Of a DNA stretch of 15,438 bases, positions 1-6,743 are shown piece by piece; positions within the stretch are counted from its first letter, which is position 1; each line of letters starts with the position of its first letter. The translations under genes and the position numbers were made by a program. The DNA comes from JAQIBY01 sp034721855 (lineage in GTDB: Bacteria > Bacteroidota > Bacteroidia > Bacteroidales > ML635J-15), in the NCBI GenBank assembly GCA_034721855.1, contig JAYENB010000146.1:1-15438 (forward strand). Reading direction: 5' to 3'. Under the pieces are notes generated by a model. It saw only the letters and a program-made list of their open reading frames with translations, was not told the DNA's origin and did not search any database.

Positions 1-2
1 AA

Positions 3-68
3 CTCTTTGAAGATTTTAAGATAAATAACACAAGAGGCAATAATCGCAAGGACTTGTTCTTTAAGTAA
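3..68 (+). CDS. possible C-terminal end of a gene cut by the window edge
   Basis: The third forward frame is open from the window edge for 21 codons and ends in TAA. The residues are polar and basic (many Asn, Lys and Arg, ending in DLFFK), which would suit the tail of a real protein. It is too short to assign to a family, and an open run of this length can occur by chance in AT-rich DNA. No terminator hairpin follows directly. I include it only because it is the best candidate for an upstream gene entering from the left. Confidence 0.25.
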   Translation, partial: LFEDFKINNTRGNNRKDLFFK

Positions 69-220
69 TTAACCTTGTTTGTGAAAACCATCAACCAAGT
101 ATCGAATGTGATAAAAAAAAGCCAGGCTCAAGCATAAAACGAGGATTTAATTTAGTCCGTTGTGCATGGAAGGGCTGGCAACACTTTGTATCGAAAGTAT
201 TATGGAGTGTAATTGCATAA
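65..220 (+). other. stop-bounded ORF fragment without a start codon, possible gene remnant
   Basis: The second forward frame is open for 51 codons between two stops and contains no ATG, GTG or TTG start. The translated residues include a KPGSSIKRGFNLVRC stretch followed by Trp-rich, basic sequence (WKGWQ, VLWSVIA). This looks more protein-like than its surroundings and could be debris of a decayed gene, perhaps a transposase, but I cannot match it to a family. It begins in the frame next to the ORF tail ending at 68, so a single frameshifted remnant is possible. This is inference only. Confidence 0.15.
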
Positions 221-510
221 AATATCAGGGTAATGACTGCCCATATAGTGCAACAGGTATAGCAAGATAAACTCTAATAAACCATATGCAATTGTGTATG
301 GTAAGGGATAACTATGCTCAATAGGCTGAATAAGAGTGTAATATGAGGATAAAAGCAATAAAATATCACAAGAATGAATTAACAAGAGTAATTATCTTGA
401 ATGATTCTAAATTATTATTGTTCCAAAAATTTTCATTATTGTTTTGAATTCCCGTCATTCGTCGGTACAGGTTTGATTTTTCATCATTTGAATTTGTTTA
501 GTATTTAAAA

Positions 511-595
511 ATTAGGATTTAGGATTTTTAGTTTACCCCGTTGGTTATTCAACCTACGAGGTTTATCTAAGTTAGGTATTAGAATTTAGGATTTA
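511..595. repeat. pair of AT-rich direct repeats flanking a hairpin
   Basis: The motif attaggatttaggattt at 511-527 recurs with small changes at 578-595 (attagaatttaggattta). Between the two copies lies an imperfect hairpin at 535-562. This is intergenic DNA with no credible gene. The modular pattern (direct repeat, hairpin, direct repeat) looks like a dispersed intergenic repeat, but copy number elsewhere in the genome cannot be seen from this window. Confidence 0.45.
535..562. repeat. imperfect hairpin, ACCCCGTTG type
   Basis: The arms accccgttggtt and aacctacgaggt pair over 12 positions with two mismatches (538/559 and 542/555), around a 4-base loop at 547-550. The left arm motif accccgttg and the right arm motif ctacgRggt also occur in the perfect hairpin at 15275-15308, so the two may belong to one repeat family. 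No U-run follows, so it is not a convincing terminator. Confidence 0.45.
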
Positions 596-612
596 TTTAA
601 ATGTTTATTGAT

Positions 613-658
613 CCGTCTTTGCTCTGCTACGCCGGACACGGTCCCGTCTTCGCCGGAC
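613..658. repeat. GC-rich repeat-like island
   Basis: This 46-base stretch is 31/46 G+C (67%), in sharp contrast to the AT-rich flanks. It contains two incomplete direct copies of the same module: ccgtctt ... cgccggaca (613-619 and 630-638) and ccgtcttcgccggaca (644-659). An ATG-initiated reading frame (601-813) runs through it, but its product looks non-biological, so I treat this as an intergenic repeat element rather than a gene. Confidence 0.4.
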
Positions 659-889
659 AAGTTATATTAATTAAAGAACGAACTACTAGAATATTCAATA
701 TCTCGATTTTATGCTGGCTTTGTACTGATAATCAGCCAACAATAAACAAACCCCAACTACAAACTAAGCAGATTACATCCCTAAAAAATTGTAAGTTGAA
801 TAAAAAACCTTAAGTTTGCAGATGATATTTACCTTTAAACTTCTTTGGTTTAATTTTTGCGGAAGTTTAATGACTAATATAACCGACAA

Positions 890-1291
890 ATGAACCGGAT
901 AAAATATACACTTCTTTTTTTTTCTATCATAGCGGGGGCACTGTTTGTAAATTCAAAAACCGTTAACGATATACCTGTAAAGATTTTCAAATCAATAGAA
1001 GCCGGTGATGTTGAATCATTAAGCAAATATTTTAGTGAATCAATCGAATTGATATTGGTGGATAAAGAAGGCATTTACAGCAAAACACAGGCTACGCAAA
1101 TTCTGAAACAATTTTTCAATACCAACAGGCCAAAGAAATTCAATGTATTACACCAGGGGGGCAGTGAAAATGCAAAATATGCCATCGGAACCTTAAATAC
1201 CACACAAGGCAAATACCGCATTCACTTCCTGGTAAAAATAAAGAACAACAAAGCGTTAATTCATCAATTAAGAATACAGGAGGAAGAATGA
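890..1291 (+). CDS. DUF4783 family exported protein
   Basis: This encodes a 133-residue protein. Residues 1-22 form an N-terminal signal peptide with a basic start (MNRIK) and a hydrophobic core ending near VNSK. The rest resembles DUF4783, a small Bacteroidota family with an NTF2/SnoaL-like look: an early helical part (IFKSIEAGDVESLSKYF), a middle with a QATQILKQFF helix, then a strand-rich half ending HFLVKIKNNKALIHQLRI. No enzymatic role is established for the family as far as I know, and no catalytic motif stands out. Its stop overlaps the nadC start (ATGA at 1288-1291), so the two are translationally coupled in one operon. In Bacteroidota this family is commonly found beside nadC. A sensible function cannot be read from the sequence; the product probably lies in the periplasm. 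Confidence 0.82.
   Translation: MNRIKYTLLFFSIIAGALFVNSKTVNDIPVKIFKSIEAGDVESLSKYFSESIELILVDKEGIYSKTQATQILKQFFNTNRPKKFNVLHQGGSENAKYAIGTLNTTQGKYRIHFLVKIKNNKALIHQLRIQEEE
1279..1286 (+). promoter_or_regulatory. strong Shine-Dalgarno for nadC
   Basis: The purine run ggaggaag lies inside the last codons of the DUF4783 gene, immediately before the nadC ATG at 1288. Strong Shine-Dalgarno sites are uncommon in Bacteroidota, so this one supports the overlapping ATG as the real nadC start. It may simply reflect the Glu-rich C-terminus (EEE) of the upstream protein, so the role is inferred. Confidence 0.4.
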
Positions 1292-2133
1292 CATATAAGG
1301 AATATTTGAAAGAAATCATTCAATTGGCAAAAAAGGAAGATTTAGGCGAAGGAGATCATACAACCAACGCATGTTTTAACAATGATGAAAACGGGAAAGC
1401 ACGTATTTTTGCAAAAGAAGCCGGGGTATTGGCAGGAGTAGAAGTTGCCAAAGCTATTTTCAAAGCTTATGACAAAACCCTTAAGTTGGAAACCTTTTTG
1501 GTTGATGGTGATAATATCGGTCCCGGTGATGAAATATTACATATAAGCGGAAATAAAAACAGCATATTAACAGCTGAGCGAACTGTTTTGAATTTTCTCC
1601 AACGCATGAGCGGGATTGCAACCAAAACACGTGAATATGCAGACACCATTCAGGACACCAAAGCCCGTGTGCTTGACACCCGAAAGACAACACCCGGAAT
1701 GCGTTTACTTGAAAAAGAAGCGGTTCGCATTGGTGGCGGTAAAAATCACAGGTTTGGATTGTATGATATGATCATGCTCAAAGATAACCACATTGATTTT
1801 GCGGGGGGCATTGATAAAGCCATAAACCTGGCAAGAACATACCTGAAAGAAAACAAACTGGATATCCCGGTAGAAATTGAAGTTCGGAATTTTAAGGAAC
1901 TTGAACAGGTGCTTAAGTCAGAAAAAATTGACAGGGTGATGCTGGATAATTTTACGGTTGAAGATACAAAGCGTGCTGTTCAGATTGTAAACAACAGGAT
2001 TGAAGTTGAAAGTTCCGGCGGCATTACCCTTGAAAACCTAAGGGCATATGCTGAAACAGGTGTGGATTACATTTCTGTGGGATCACTTACGCATCATATT
2101 AAAAGTCTGGATATAAGTCTCTACGTTGTTTAA
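1288..2133 (+). CDS. nadC: nicotinate-nucleotide pyrophosphorylase (quinolinate phosphoribosyltransferase)
   Basis: NadC (EC 2.4.2.19) converts quinolinate and PRPP to nicotinate mononucleotide, CO2 and pyrophosphate, the committed de novo step to NAD in the cytoplasm. The 281-residue product has the usual full length. Family motifs are present in order: ED-GEGDHT near residue 18, ERTVLNFLQRMSGIAT at 97-112 (Arg98), DTRKTTPG at 130-137 (Arg132, Lys133), GGGKNHRFGLYD at 149-160, MLKDNH at 163-168 (Lys165), EIEVRN at 196-201, MLDNF at 218-222, ESSGGI at 241-246 and GVDYISVG at 258-265. These match the known active-site Arg, Lys, Glu and Asp positions. The start ATG overlaps the stop of the DUF4783 gene. 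A yihY-like gene follows on the same strand. No nadA or nadB is in this window. Confidence 0.97.
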   Translation: MTYKEYLKEIIQLAKKEDLGEGDHTTNACFNNDENGKARIFAKEAGVLAGVEVAKAIFKAYDKTLKLETFLVDGDNIGPGDEILHISGNKNSILTAERTVLNFLQRMSGIATKTREYADTIQDTKARVLDTRKTTPGMRLLEKEAVRIGGGKNHRFGLYDMIMLKDNHIDFAGGIDKAINLARTYLKENKLDIPVEIEVRNFKELEQVLKSEKIDRVMLDNFTVEDTKRAVQIVNNRIEVESSGGITLENLRAYAETGVDYISVGSLTHHIKSLDISLYVV

Positions 2134-2185
2134 GAATTTGTTTCTTGAAAGAAAAAAATTAATAGAAGGCCCCTTAAGCTACTTA

Positions 2186-3100
2186 ATGAAACAGATGCAA
2201 TATTTAAAAAAATGGCTTAAAACCAAAGCCAAAAAGTTTTCGTTGCCGGGATTCGATAAATATCCCATTTATGACATTGGGGTGTTTTTTATACGAGGCG
2301 TACAAAAAGGAGCCATAAATCAGAGAGCTGCCAGTGTTGCATACAATACTTTTCTGTCTATTTTTCCGGCAATTATTTTTCTGTTCACACTCATTCCTTA
2401 TGTACCGGTTGAAAATTTTCAGGAATCATTGTTAAATCTGCTTGAGAATTTTGTCCCGCACAATGCTTATCTTGCCATGGAAGATACCATTATTGATATC
2501 ATTACCAATCAACGGGGGTCATTGCTTTCTATCACATTTGTTTTCGCTTTATTTGTTGCTTCAAATGGTGTACTTGCCCTCATCAGGGCATTTAACAGTT
2601 CGTATCATGGCATAAAATACAGAAAATGGTGGATGCGGCGGCTTGTTTCCATATTGTTGGTTTTTATTGAATTCATATTGATCACAATTACCATTGCACT
2701 CCTTTCGATTAACGAATCATTGTATGACAAGTTTTTCGAAGGGGCTAAATTGCTATGGTATGTTTTTCTTGGCATACGGATCATCATAATTTTGGCATTG
2801 TTCTTTTTCAGCACTTCCTTTATTTACTATCTTGCACCTGCCCGCCGTGGCAGGTTCAGATTTATTTCACCTGGTGCCACACTGGCCACCATATTGATGG
2901 TAATTGCTTCTTATGGGTTTTCATTTTTTGTCAACAATTTTGGTCAATTCAATAAACTCTACGGTTCCATCGGAACCATCATTGTTGTGCTGATATGGAT
3001 TTATATTATGAGCTTTGCGGTAATTTTAGGATTTGAGCTGAATGCCAGCATCATCGAAAGGGCACGCATTGATGAAGATTCATTGTCTTCTGATCAATGA
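2186..3100 (+). CDS. YihY/virulence factor BrkB family inner-membrane protein
   Basis: This is a polytopic inner-membrane protein of the YihY/BrkB family, once wrongly labelled RNase BN; its transport or other role is not established. From the ATG at 2186 it is 304 residues, normal for the family. About six hydrophobic segments are visible, beginning with AASVAYNTFLSIFPAIIFL and ending with the diagnostic LYGSIGTIIVVLIWIY followed by a GFELNA signature. A PARRGRFRF loop and an ISPGA segment before the fifth helix also fit. A longer version starting at TTG 2126 would overlap nadC by 8 bases and add 20 residues (FKNLFLERKKLIEGPLSYL); I prefer the ATG because the added part is not family-like, but the TTG cannot be excluded. 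It is probably cotranscribed with nadC. Confidence 0.9.
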   Translation: MKQMQYLKKWLKTKAKKFSLPGFDKYPIYDIGVFFIRGVQKGAINQRAASVAYNTFLSIFPAIIFLFTLIPYVPVENFQESLLNLLENFVPHNAYLAMEDTIIDIITNQRGSLLSITFVFALFVASNGVLALIRAFNSSYHGIKYRKWWMRRLVSILLVFIEFILITITIALLSINESLYDKFFEGAKLLWYVFLGIRIIIILALFFFSTSFIYYLAPARRGRFRFISPGATLATILMVIASYGFSFFVNNFGQFNKLYGSIGTIIVVLIWIYIMSFAVILGFELNASIIERARIDEDSLSSDQ

Positions 3101-3114
3101 TGAATTATTTTATT

Positions 3115-3122
3115 TATTTTTG
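3115..3122 (+). promoter_or_regulatory. candidate -7 promoter element (TATTTTTG)
   Basis: TATTTTTG matches the Bacteroidota -7 consensus TAnnTTTG and sits 16 bases before the lipoprotein ATG at 3139. No TTTG box is visible at the expected distance upstream (about 3091-3098), so only half of the promoter is supported. It would separate the lipoprotein gene from the nadC operon. Confidence 0.25.
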
Positions 3123-3138
3123 ACACAAAACACATAGC

Positions 3139-3957
3139 ATGCGAACCATATACATAATGGCATTGTTAAGCCTTTCATTTATATCCTGTAACAAGCAGGA
3201 AGGGGACTCTGAAAAAGAAACAACACAGGAGCGAACATCCGATTTCTTTTGGAAAGCAGATAGCCTTGGGGAGGTATATTTTGAACATTCAACCATGCTT
3301 CTTCCGGTTAAGTTTAATGCAGAAAATAAGGATTCAGGAAATTATTATCTCAGCTTTTATCCCGGCCACAATAGTAACCATATGTATTCTGATTTTGCTC
3401 AACGTATTGGAAAGGTAATCAGCAATAAGGACAGTACATCATACAGTACCTTTGAAATAAACGATGTCAGTGGTTATGTGGGAGACATACGATTTAATAC
3501 GGTAACATTTCCAGTTTCAGAAAGACCATCGGGTGTTTCCGATAGCATAGTTGGTGAAGTATCACTGGATTTTTTTACAGGTAATCACGTTTTGATTAAC
3601 TTCAGGGACCAGGCCATACAACTGTATGATGATCTAAGTGCATGGAGTGGATATGATTTTCAACCGTATGAAATTTATCTTAATCATAAAATAATTTTGA
3701 CGGTATCTATCAATAAAGCCAAATACCCGTTCCTCTTCAATCCACATTCTGCATTGTTTGTGATGTTTAACCCTGAAAATCCGCCCGGACCTGTATCCAT
3801 TGGAGATAATACATGGAACACACCGGATACCCGCCAGGTAAATGATGCAAATCCCTATTTTGAGGGGATACTGGGGTACGCGTTCTTAAAAGACAAAATT
3901 GTGATAATAGCTCCAGACAAACAACAAATCTGCATATCAGATAAAATGTTTGAATAG
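3139..3957 (+). CDS. lipoprotein with a degenerate aspartic-protease-like fold
   Basis: This 272-residue product has a lipoprotein signal peptide (hydrophobic residues 4-16, lipobox FISC, Cys17) followed by a polar, acidic linker to about residue 36. The body appears to contain two similar lobes. Lobe one has LPVKFN (55-60), then LSFYPGHNS (71-79), then SIVGEVSLDFF (136-146). Lobe two has KIILTVSINK (184-193), then FLFNPHSAL (198-206), then GILGYAFLKDKIVII (243-257). In active pepsin/retropepsin-type proteins each lobe carries a D-T/S-G triad at the positions of FYPG and FNPH, followed later by a hydrophobic G-x-L/V-G-x-x-F/L segment. Here both aspartates are gone. I infer a surface or periplasmic non-catalytic relative, perhaps ligand-binding; the fold call is tentative. 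Its 3' end overlaps the convergent pseudouridine synthase gene by 21 bases. Confidence 0.75.
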   Translation: MRTIYIMALLSLSFISCNKQEGDSEKETTQERTSDFFWKADSLGEVYFEHSTMLLPVKFNAENKDSGNYYLSFYPGHNSNHMYSDFAQRIGKVISNKDSTSYSTFEINDVSGYVGDIRFNTVTFPVSERPSGVSDSIVGEVSLDFFTGNHVLINFRDQAIQLYDDLSAWSGYDFQPYEIYLNHKIILTVSINKAKYPFLFNPHSALFVMFNPENPPGPVSIGDNTWNTPDTRQVNDANPYFEGILGYAFLKDKIVIIAPDKQQICISDKMFE

Positions 3958-4662
3958 GTGCCAGATATCTCCATCGGGAAATGGGGCAGTAAATACCTTT
4001 CTTTCTTTACTGACAGGATGTGTAATTTCAAGCTCTCCGGCATGTAAACTGATTCCCCCATCCGGATTAGAACGTGGAAAACCATACTTCAGGTCACCTT
4101 TAACCGGACACCCTATGTGAGCTAACTGGCATCGTATCTGATGATGCCTGCCTGTTAACAAGCGGACTTTCAACAAGTGATAATTGTCAGATGCCCCCAC
4201 TGTTTTATAATCCAAAACTGCTTTTTTAGCTTCTTTACCAGATGTCTTATTTACGTATGATTTATTTTGTTTCCTGTTTTTCAGAAGATAATGTTCCAAT
4301 TGTTGTGCAGGCAGTGGAGGCTTTGTTTTCACCAGTGCATAATAGTATTTTTCAATTGTTTTTTCTCTGAACTGACCAGTTAACCTTGAAAGCGCTTTCC
4401 CGGTTTTAGCCAGCACCATTACCCCACTTACAGGCCTGTCAAGGCGATGAACCAACCCCAAAAACACATTTCCCGGTTTGTTGTATTTTTTTTTCAGATA
4501 ATGTTTATACATATCCACAATGGAAGCATCACCGGTTTGATCCCCCTGTGATAACATTCCCCCTGGTTTATTGATCACCAAAAGATGATTGTCTTCATAA
4601 ATAATGTTAGGAATAAATTTGTCTTTATGAGTTGTATGTTCCTTAGTATTGTTCATTTTCAT
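3937..4662 (-). CDS. RluA family pseudouridine synthase
   Basis: This enzyme isomerises specific uridines to pseudouridine in rRNA or tRNA in the cytoplasm; the target site cannot be told from sequence. The 241-residue protein begins with a short polar tail, then the catalytic domain start IIYEDNHLLVINKPGG (20-35). The catalytic loop VHRLDRPVSGVMVLAKT lies at 71-87, with the nucleophile-position Asp75. The late motif RHHQIRCQLAHIGCPVKGD is also typical. There is no S4 RNA-binding domain in front, so it resembles the short RluA type rather than RluC or RluD. Its start overlaps the 3' end of panB by 20 bases (14 if the Met at residue 3 is used), indicating a two-gene operon. It converges on the upstream lipoprotein gene. 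Confidence 0.93.
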   Translation of the reverse strand: MKMNNTKEHTTHKDKFIPNIIYEDNHLLVINKPGGMLSQGDQTGDASIVDMYKHYLKKKYNKPGNVFLGLVHRLDRPVSGVMVLAKTGKALSRLTGQFREKTIEKYYYALVKTKPPLPAQQLEHYLLKNRKQNKSYVNKTSGKEAKKAVLDYKTVGASDNYHLLKVRLLTGRHHQIRCQLAHIGCPVKGDLKYGFPRSNPDGGISLHAGELEITHPVSKERKVFTAPFPDGDIWHLFKHFI

Positions 4663-5458
4663 TGGGGAAGTCCAGATTTTTCACATCATCAATATACCTT
4701 GAAACAGCATCCTTAATTTCAGCCGACAGATCATGATAGCGACGTAAAAACCGGGGGGAAAATTCCTGGGTAATGCCTAACATATCATGCAAAACAAGCA
4801 CCTGTCCATCCACATCGCCACCTGCTCCAATGCCGATTATCGGGATTTTAATTTCTTTGGACAGCTGACATGCCAGGCGGGCAGGAATTTTTTCAAGCAC
4901 AATGGCAAAACACCCCAATTCTTCAAGCAAATGAGCATCTTCAATCAGTTTTTCAGCTTCTTCTTCGTCAGTAGCGCGTACAACGTAGGTACCAAATTTG
5001 TGAATTGACTGCGGGGTTAATCCCAGATGGCCCATTACCGGAATGCCGGCAGACAAAATTCTTCGTATGGATTCTTCAACTTCAGCACCACCTTCAATTT
5101 TTATGGCAGCAGCGCCTGTTTCTTTCATGATGCGTATGGCAGACTTTAAAGCCAGTTTTGAATTTCCCTGGTATGTGCCAAAAGGAAGATCAACAACCAC
5201 AAGGGCACGGTTCACCCCCCGAACAACACTGGTAGCATGATAGATCATGTGATCAAGGGTAATGGGCAGGGTCGATTCATAGCCTGCCATCACATTTGAT
5301 GCCGAATCCCCAACTAGGAGAATGTCAATTTTTGCTGTATCCAATAGGCGTGCCATGGAATAATCGTATGCCGTGAGCATAGCGATTTTCTCCTGCTTGT
5401 TCTTCATTCCCTGTAATACCCTGGTGGTTACACGCCTGACGTTCTTATAATGTGACAT
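4643..5458 (-). CDS. panB: 3-methyl-2-oxobutanoate hydroxymethyltransferase
   Basis: PanB (EC 2.1.2.11) transfers a hydroxymethyl group from 5,10-methylene-tetrahydrofolate to 2-oxoisovalerate to make ketopantoate, the first step of pantothenate and CoA synthesis. From the ATG at 5458 it has 271 residues and opens MSHYKNVRRVTT, as is usual in the family. An in-frame ATG at 5479 would add seven residues (MNYKNII) and is less likely. Motifs seen: KIAMLTAYDYSMA (24-36), LVGDSASNVMAG (48-59, metal-binding Asp51), VVDLPFGTYQ (88-97, Asp90), AIKIEGG (118-124, Glu122), GHLGLTPQS (143-151) and IVLEKIP (186-192, catalytic Glu189), which correspond to Asp45, Asp84, Glu114 and Glu181 of the E. coli enzyme. 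It is the first gene of an operon with the pseudouridine synthase. Confidence 0.97.
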   Translation of the reverse strand: MSHYKNVRRVTTRVLQGMKNKQEKIAMLTAYDYSMARLLDTAKIDILLVGDSASNVMAGYESTLPITLDHMIYHATSVVRGVNRALVVVDLPFGTYQGNSKLALKSAIRIMKETGAAAIKIEGGAEVEESIRRILSAGIPVMGHLGLTPQSIHKFGTYVVRATDEEEAEKLIEDAHLLEELGCFAIVLEKIPARLACQLSKEIKIPIIGIGAGGDVDGQVLVLHDMLGITQEFSPRFLRRYHDLSAEIKDAVSRYIDDVKNLDFPNENEQY

Positions 5459-5546
5459 AATAATATTTTTGTAATTCAAATAATAAGCTTAATTTTGAAA
5501 CGTTAAGTTACAAATTTGATAATTATTTTGAAATAACCCACTTTAA

Positions 5547-6593
5547 ATGCATTATTTTACGCGATTTTGTATTTTTATTTCAATTCTTATAATGGGTACT
5601 TCCTGTGAGGAAGAGGTGAACGTTAATGCAGATTGGGAAAATATCCCGGTGGTCTATGGTTTATTGAACCAGAATGACTCGGTCCATTACATCAAATTGA
5701 ACAAAGCCTTCCTTGGTGATGCATCTGCCATTAATATGGCCCGGGAAAGCGATTCTTTATTTTATGATGATGCTGAGGTATATATAAATCAAATCATCAA
5801 CGGTCAAATTAGCAAGCGTCTGAATTTTGTTGCTGTAGATACCATTCCAAAACCTGAAGGACTGTTTGCCAATGATCGAAACACCATTTATGTGTATGAA
5901 GGAGAAATTCAGGCCTCAAACAACAGCGGAAATCCCTATACTTATGAGTTGCATGTCAATATCCCTTCAGCAAATAAACACTGTACCAGTGCCATTGAAC
6001 TGATTAGTGGAGCACGCATAGTTGATCCTTCCTCGGTCCGTGAAATTGCTTTAAATAATTACGATATAGGAAGTGTAAAAGCAAAATATGAAACCGGTGA
6101 CAATGGCATGCTTTACCAGATGGTCTTTCGTTTCTACTATCTCGAGGTAACCGATGCAGGTGATACGATAAAAAATTGTCCTCCTATTGAAATATTTGGG
6201 CATGTAAAAACTGTTTCAGGTGCTGGGAATCAAATAATAGGACTTGAATTTCCTGTCGAAAAATTTTATGATGTATTGTTAAATTCTATTCCTGAGAAAG
6301 AAAATGTAACCAGGCTGGTGAGATATCCAAATTCTGTTTCATTCACATTACATGCAGCCGATGAAAATTTCCAGATATACTCATCCTTAAGTGAACCATC
6401 TACAGGAGCTGTACAGGAAAAACCGTTTTTTACCAACATTAACAATGGGGTGGGCTTATTTGCAGCAAGGCTTACCAAACAAACTTTCAATAAAGTATCA
6501 AACCCCACCATCAGTACTTTGGCCAATGACACCATTACAGAACATTTGAATTTTGCCGATCTGAACAATCCGTATTACTTGTCCAAAAAATGA
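5547..6593 (+). CDS. DUF4249-like lipoprotein, family call tentative
   Basis: This encodes a 348-residue exported protein. The N-terminus has a hydrophobic segment (residues 7-18) and a lipobox-like GTSC with Cys20, followed by EEE, as in many outer-membrane lipoproteins of this phylum. The early part (VVYGLLNQNDSVHYIKLNKAF, then YDDAEVYI and YELHVNIPSA) and the late FFTNINNGVGLFAARL resemble DUF4249, a Bacteroidota family of surface lipoproteins with beta-sandwich-like repeats and often found near TonB-linked receptors. No receptor gene is nearby here. No catalytic motif is visible. It is divergently transcribed from panB over a short AT-rich gap, and a hairpin follows its stop. The function is unknown, and the family match is by eye only. 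Confidence 0.8.
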   Translation: MHYFTRFCIFISILIMGTSCEEEVNVNADWENIPVVYGLLNQNDSVHYIKLNKAFLGDASAINMARESDSLFYDDAEVYINQIINGQISKRLNFVAVDTIPKPEGLFANDRNTIYVYEGEIQASNNSGNPYTYELHVNIPSANKHCTSAIELISGARIVDPSSVREIALNNYDIGSVKAKYETGDNGMLYQMVFRFYYLEVTDAGDTIKNCPPIEIFGHVKTVSGAGNQIIGLEFPVEKFYDVLLNSIPEKENVTRLVRYPNSVSFTLHAADENFQIYSSLSEPSTGAVQEKPFFTNINNGVGLFAARLTKQTFNKVSNPTISTLANDTITEHLNFADLNNPYYLSKK

Positions 6594-6598
6594 CGTAA

Positions 6599-6647
6599 TG
6601 GCAGGTTAATTTGAATCTATAGCCATTTCAACATTGAAAACCTGCCA
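6599..6647 (+). terminator. hairpin downstream of the DUF4249-like gene
   Basis: Arms tggcaggtt (6599-6607) and aacctgcca (6639-6647) pair perfectly over nine bases, and an inner stem ttgaa/ttcaa (6611-6615 with 6627-6631) shortens the loop. It begins six bases after the stop codon. There is no immediate T-run, though a cttgttttt stretch follows about ten bases later. It may terminate transcription before dnaK, or act as an mRNA 3' stabiliser; the sequence does not decide. Confidence 0.4.
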
Positions 6648-6743
6648 ATATTACCCCTTGTTTTTAAGATTTCCTGCATGGCACAATCATTGTAAATTGT
6701 TGTACGAAATTAATTGTGAAATCAAAAATAAAAAAATAATATT

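Noticed and set aside
200..385. 61-codon minus-strand ORF rich in Leu, Tyr and Ile
   Set aside because: The composition is what AT-rich DNA gives by chance. No signal-peptide charge pattern, promoter or neighbour supports it.
601..813. 70-codon plus-strand ORF
   Set aside because: Its first third is the GC-rich repeat module and the rest is low-quality Thr/Lys/Asn-rich sequence with no domain, signal peptide or operon context. Treated as intergenic.
2126..2185. TTG start for the YihY protein overlapping nadC
   Set aside because: The added 20 residues do not resemble the family N-terminus and a rare start codon is needed; ATG at 2186 is simpler. It remains possible.
6648..6743. CIRCE or sigma-32-type heat-shock site before dnaK
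   Set aside because: No TTAGCACTC-N9-GAGTGCTAA inverted repeat and no CTTGAA/CCCCAT pair is present; only scattered attgt repeats.
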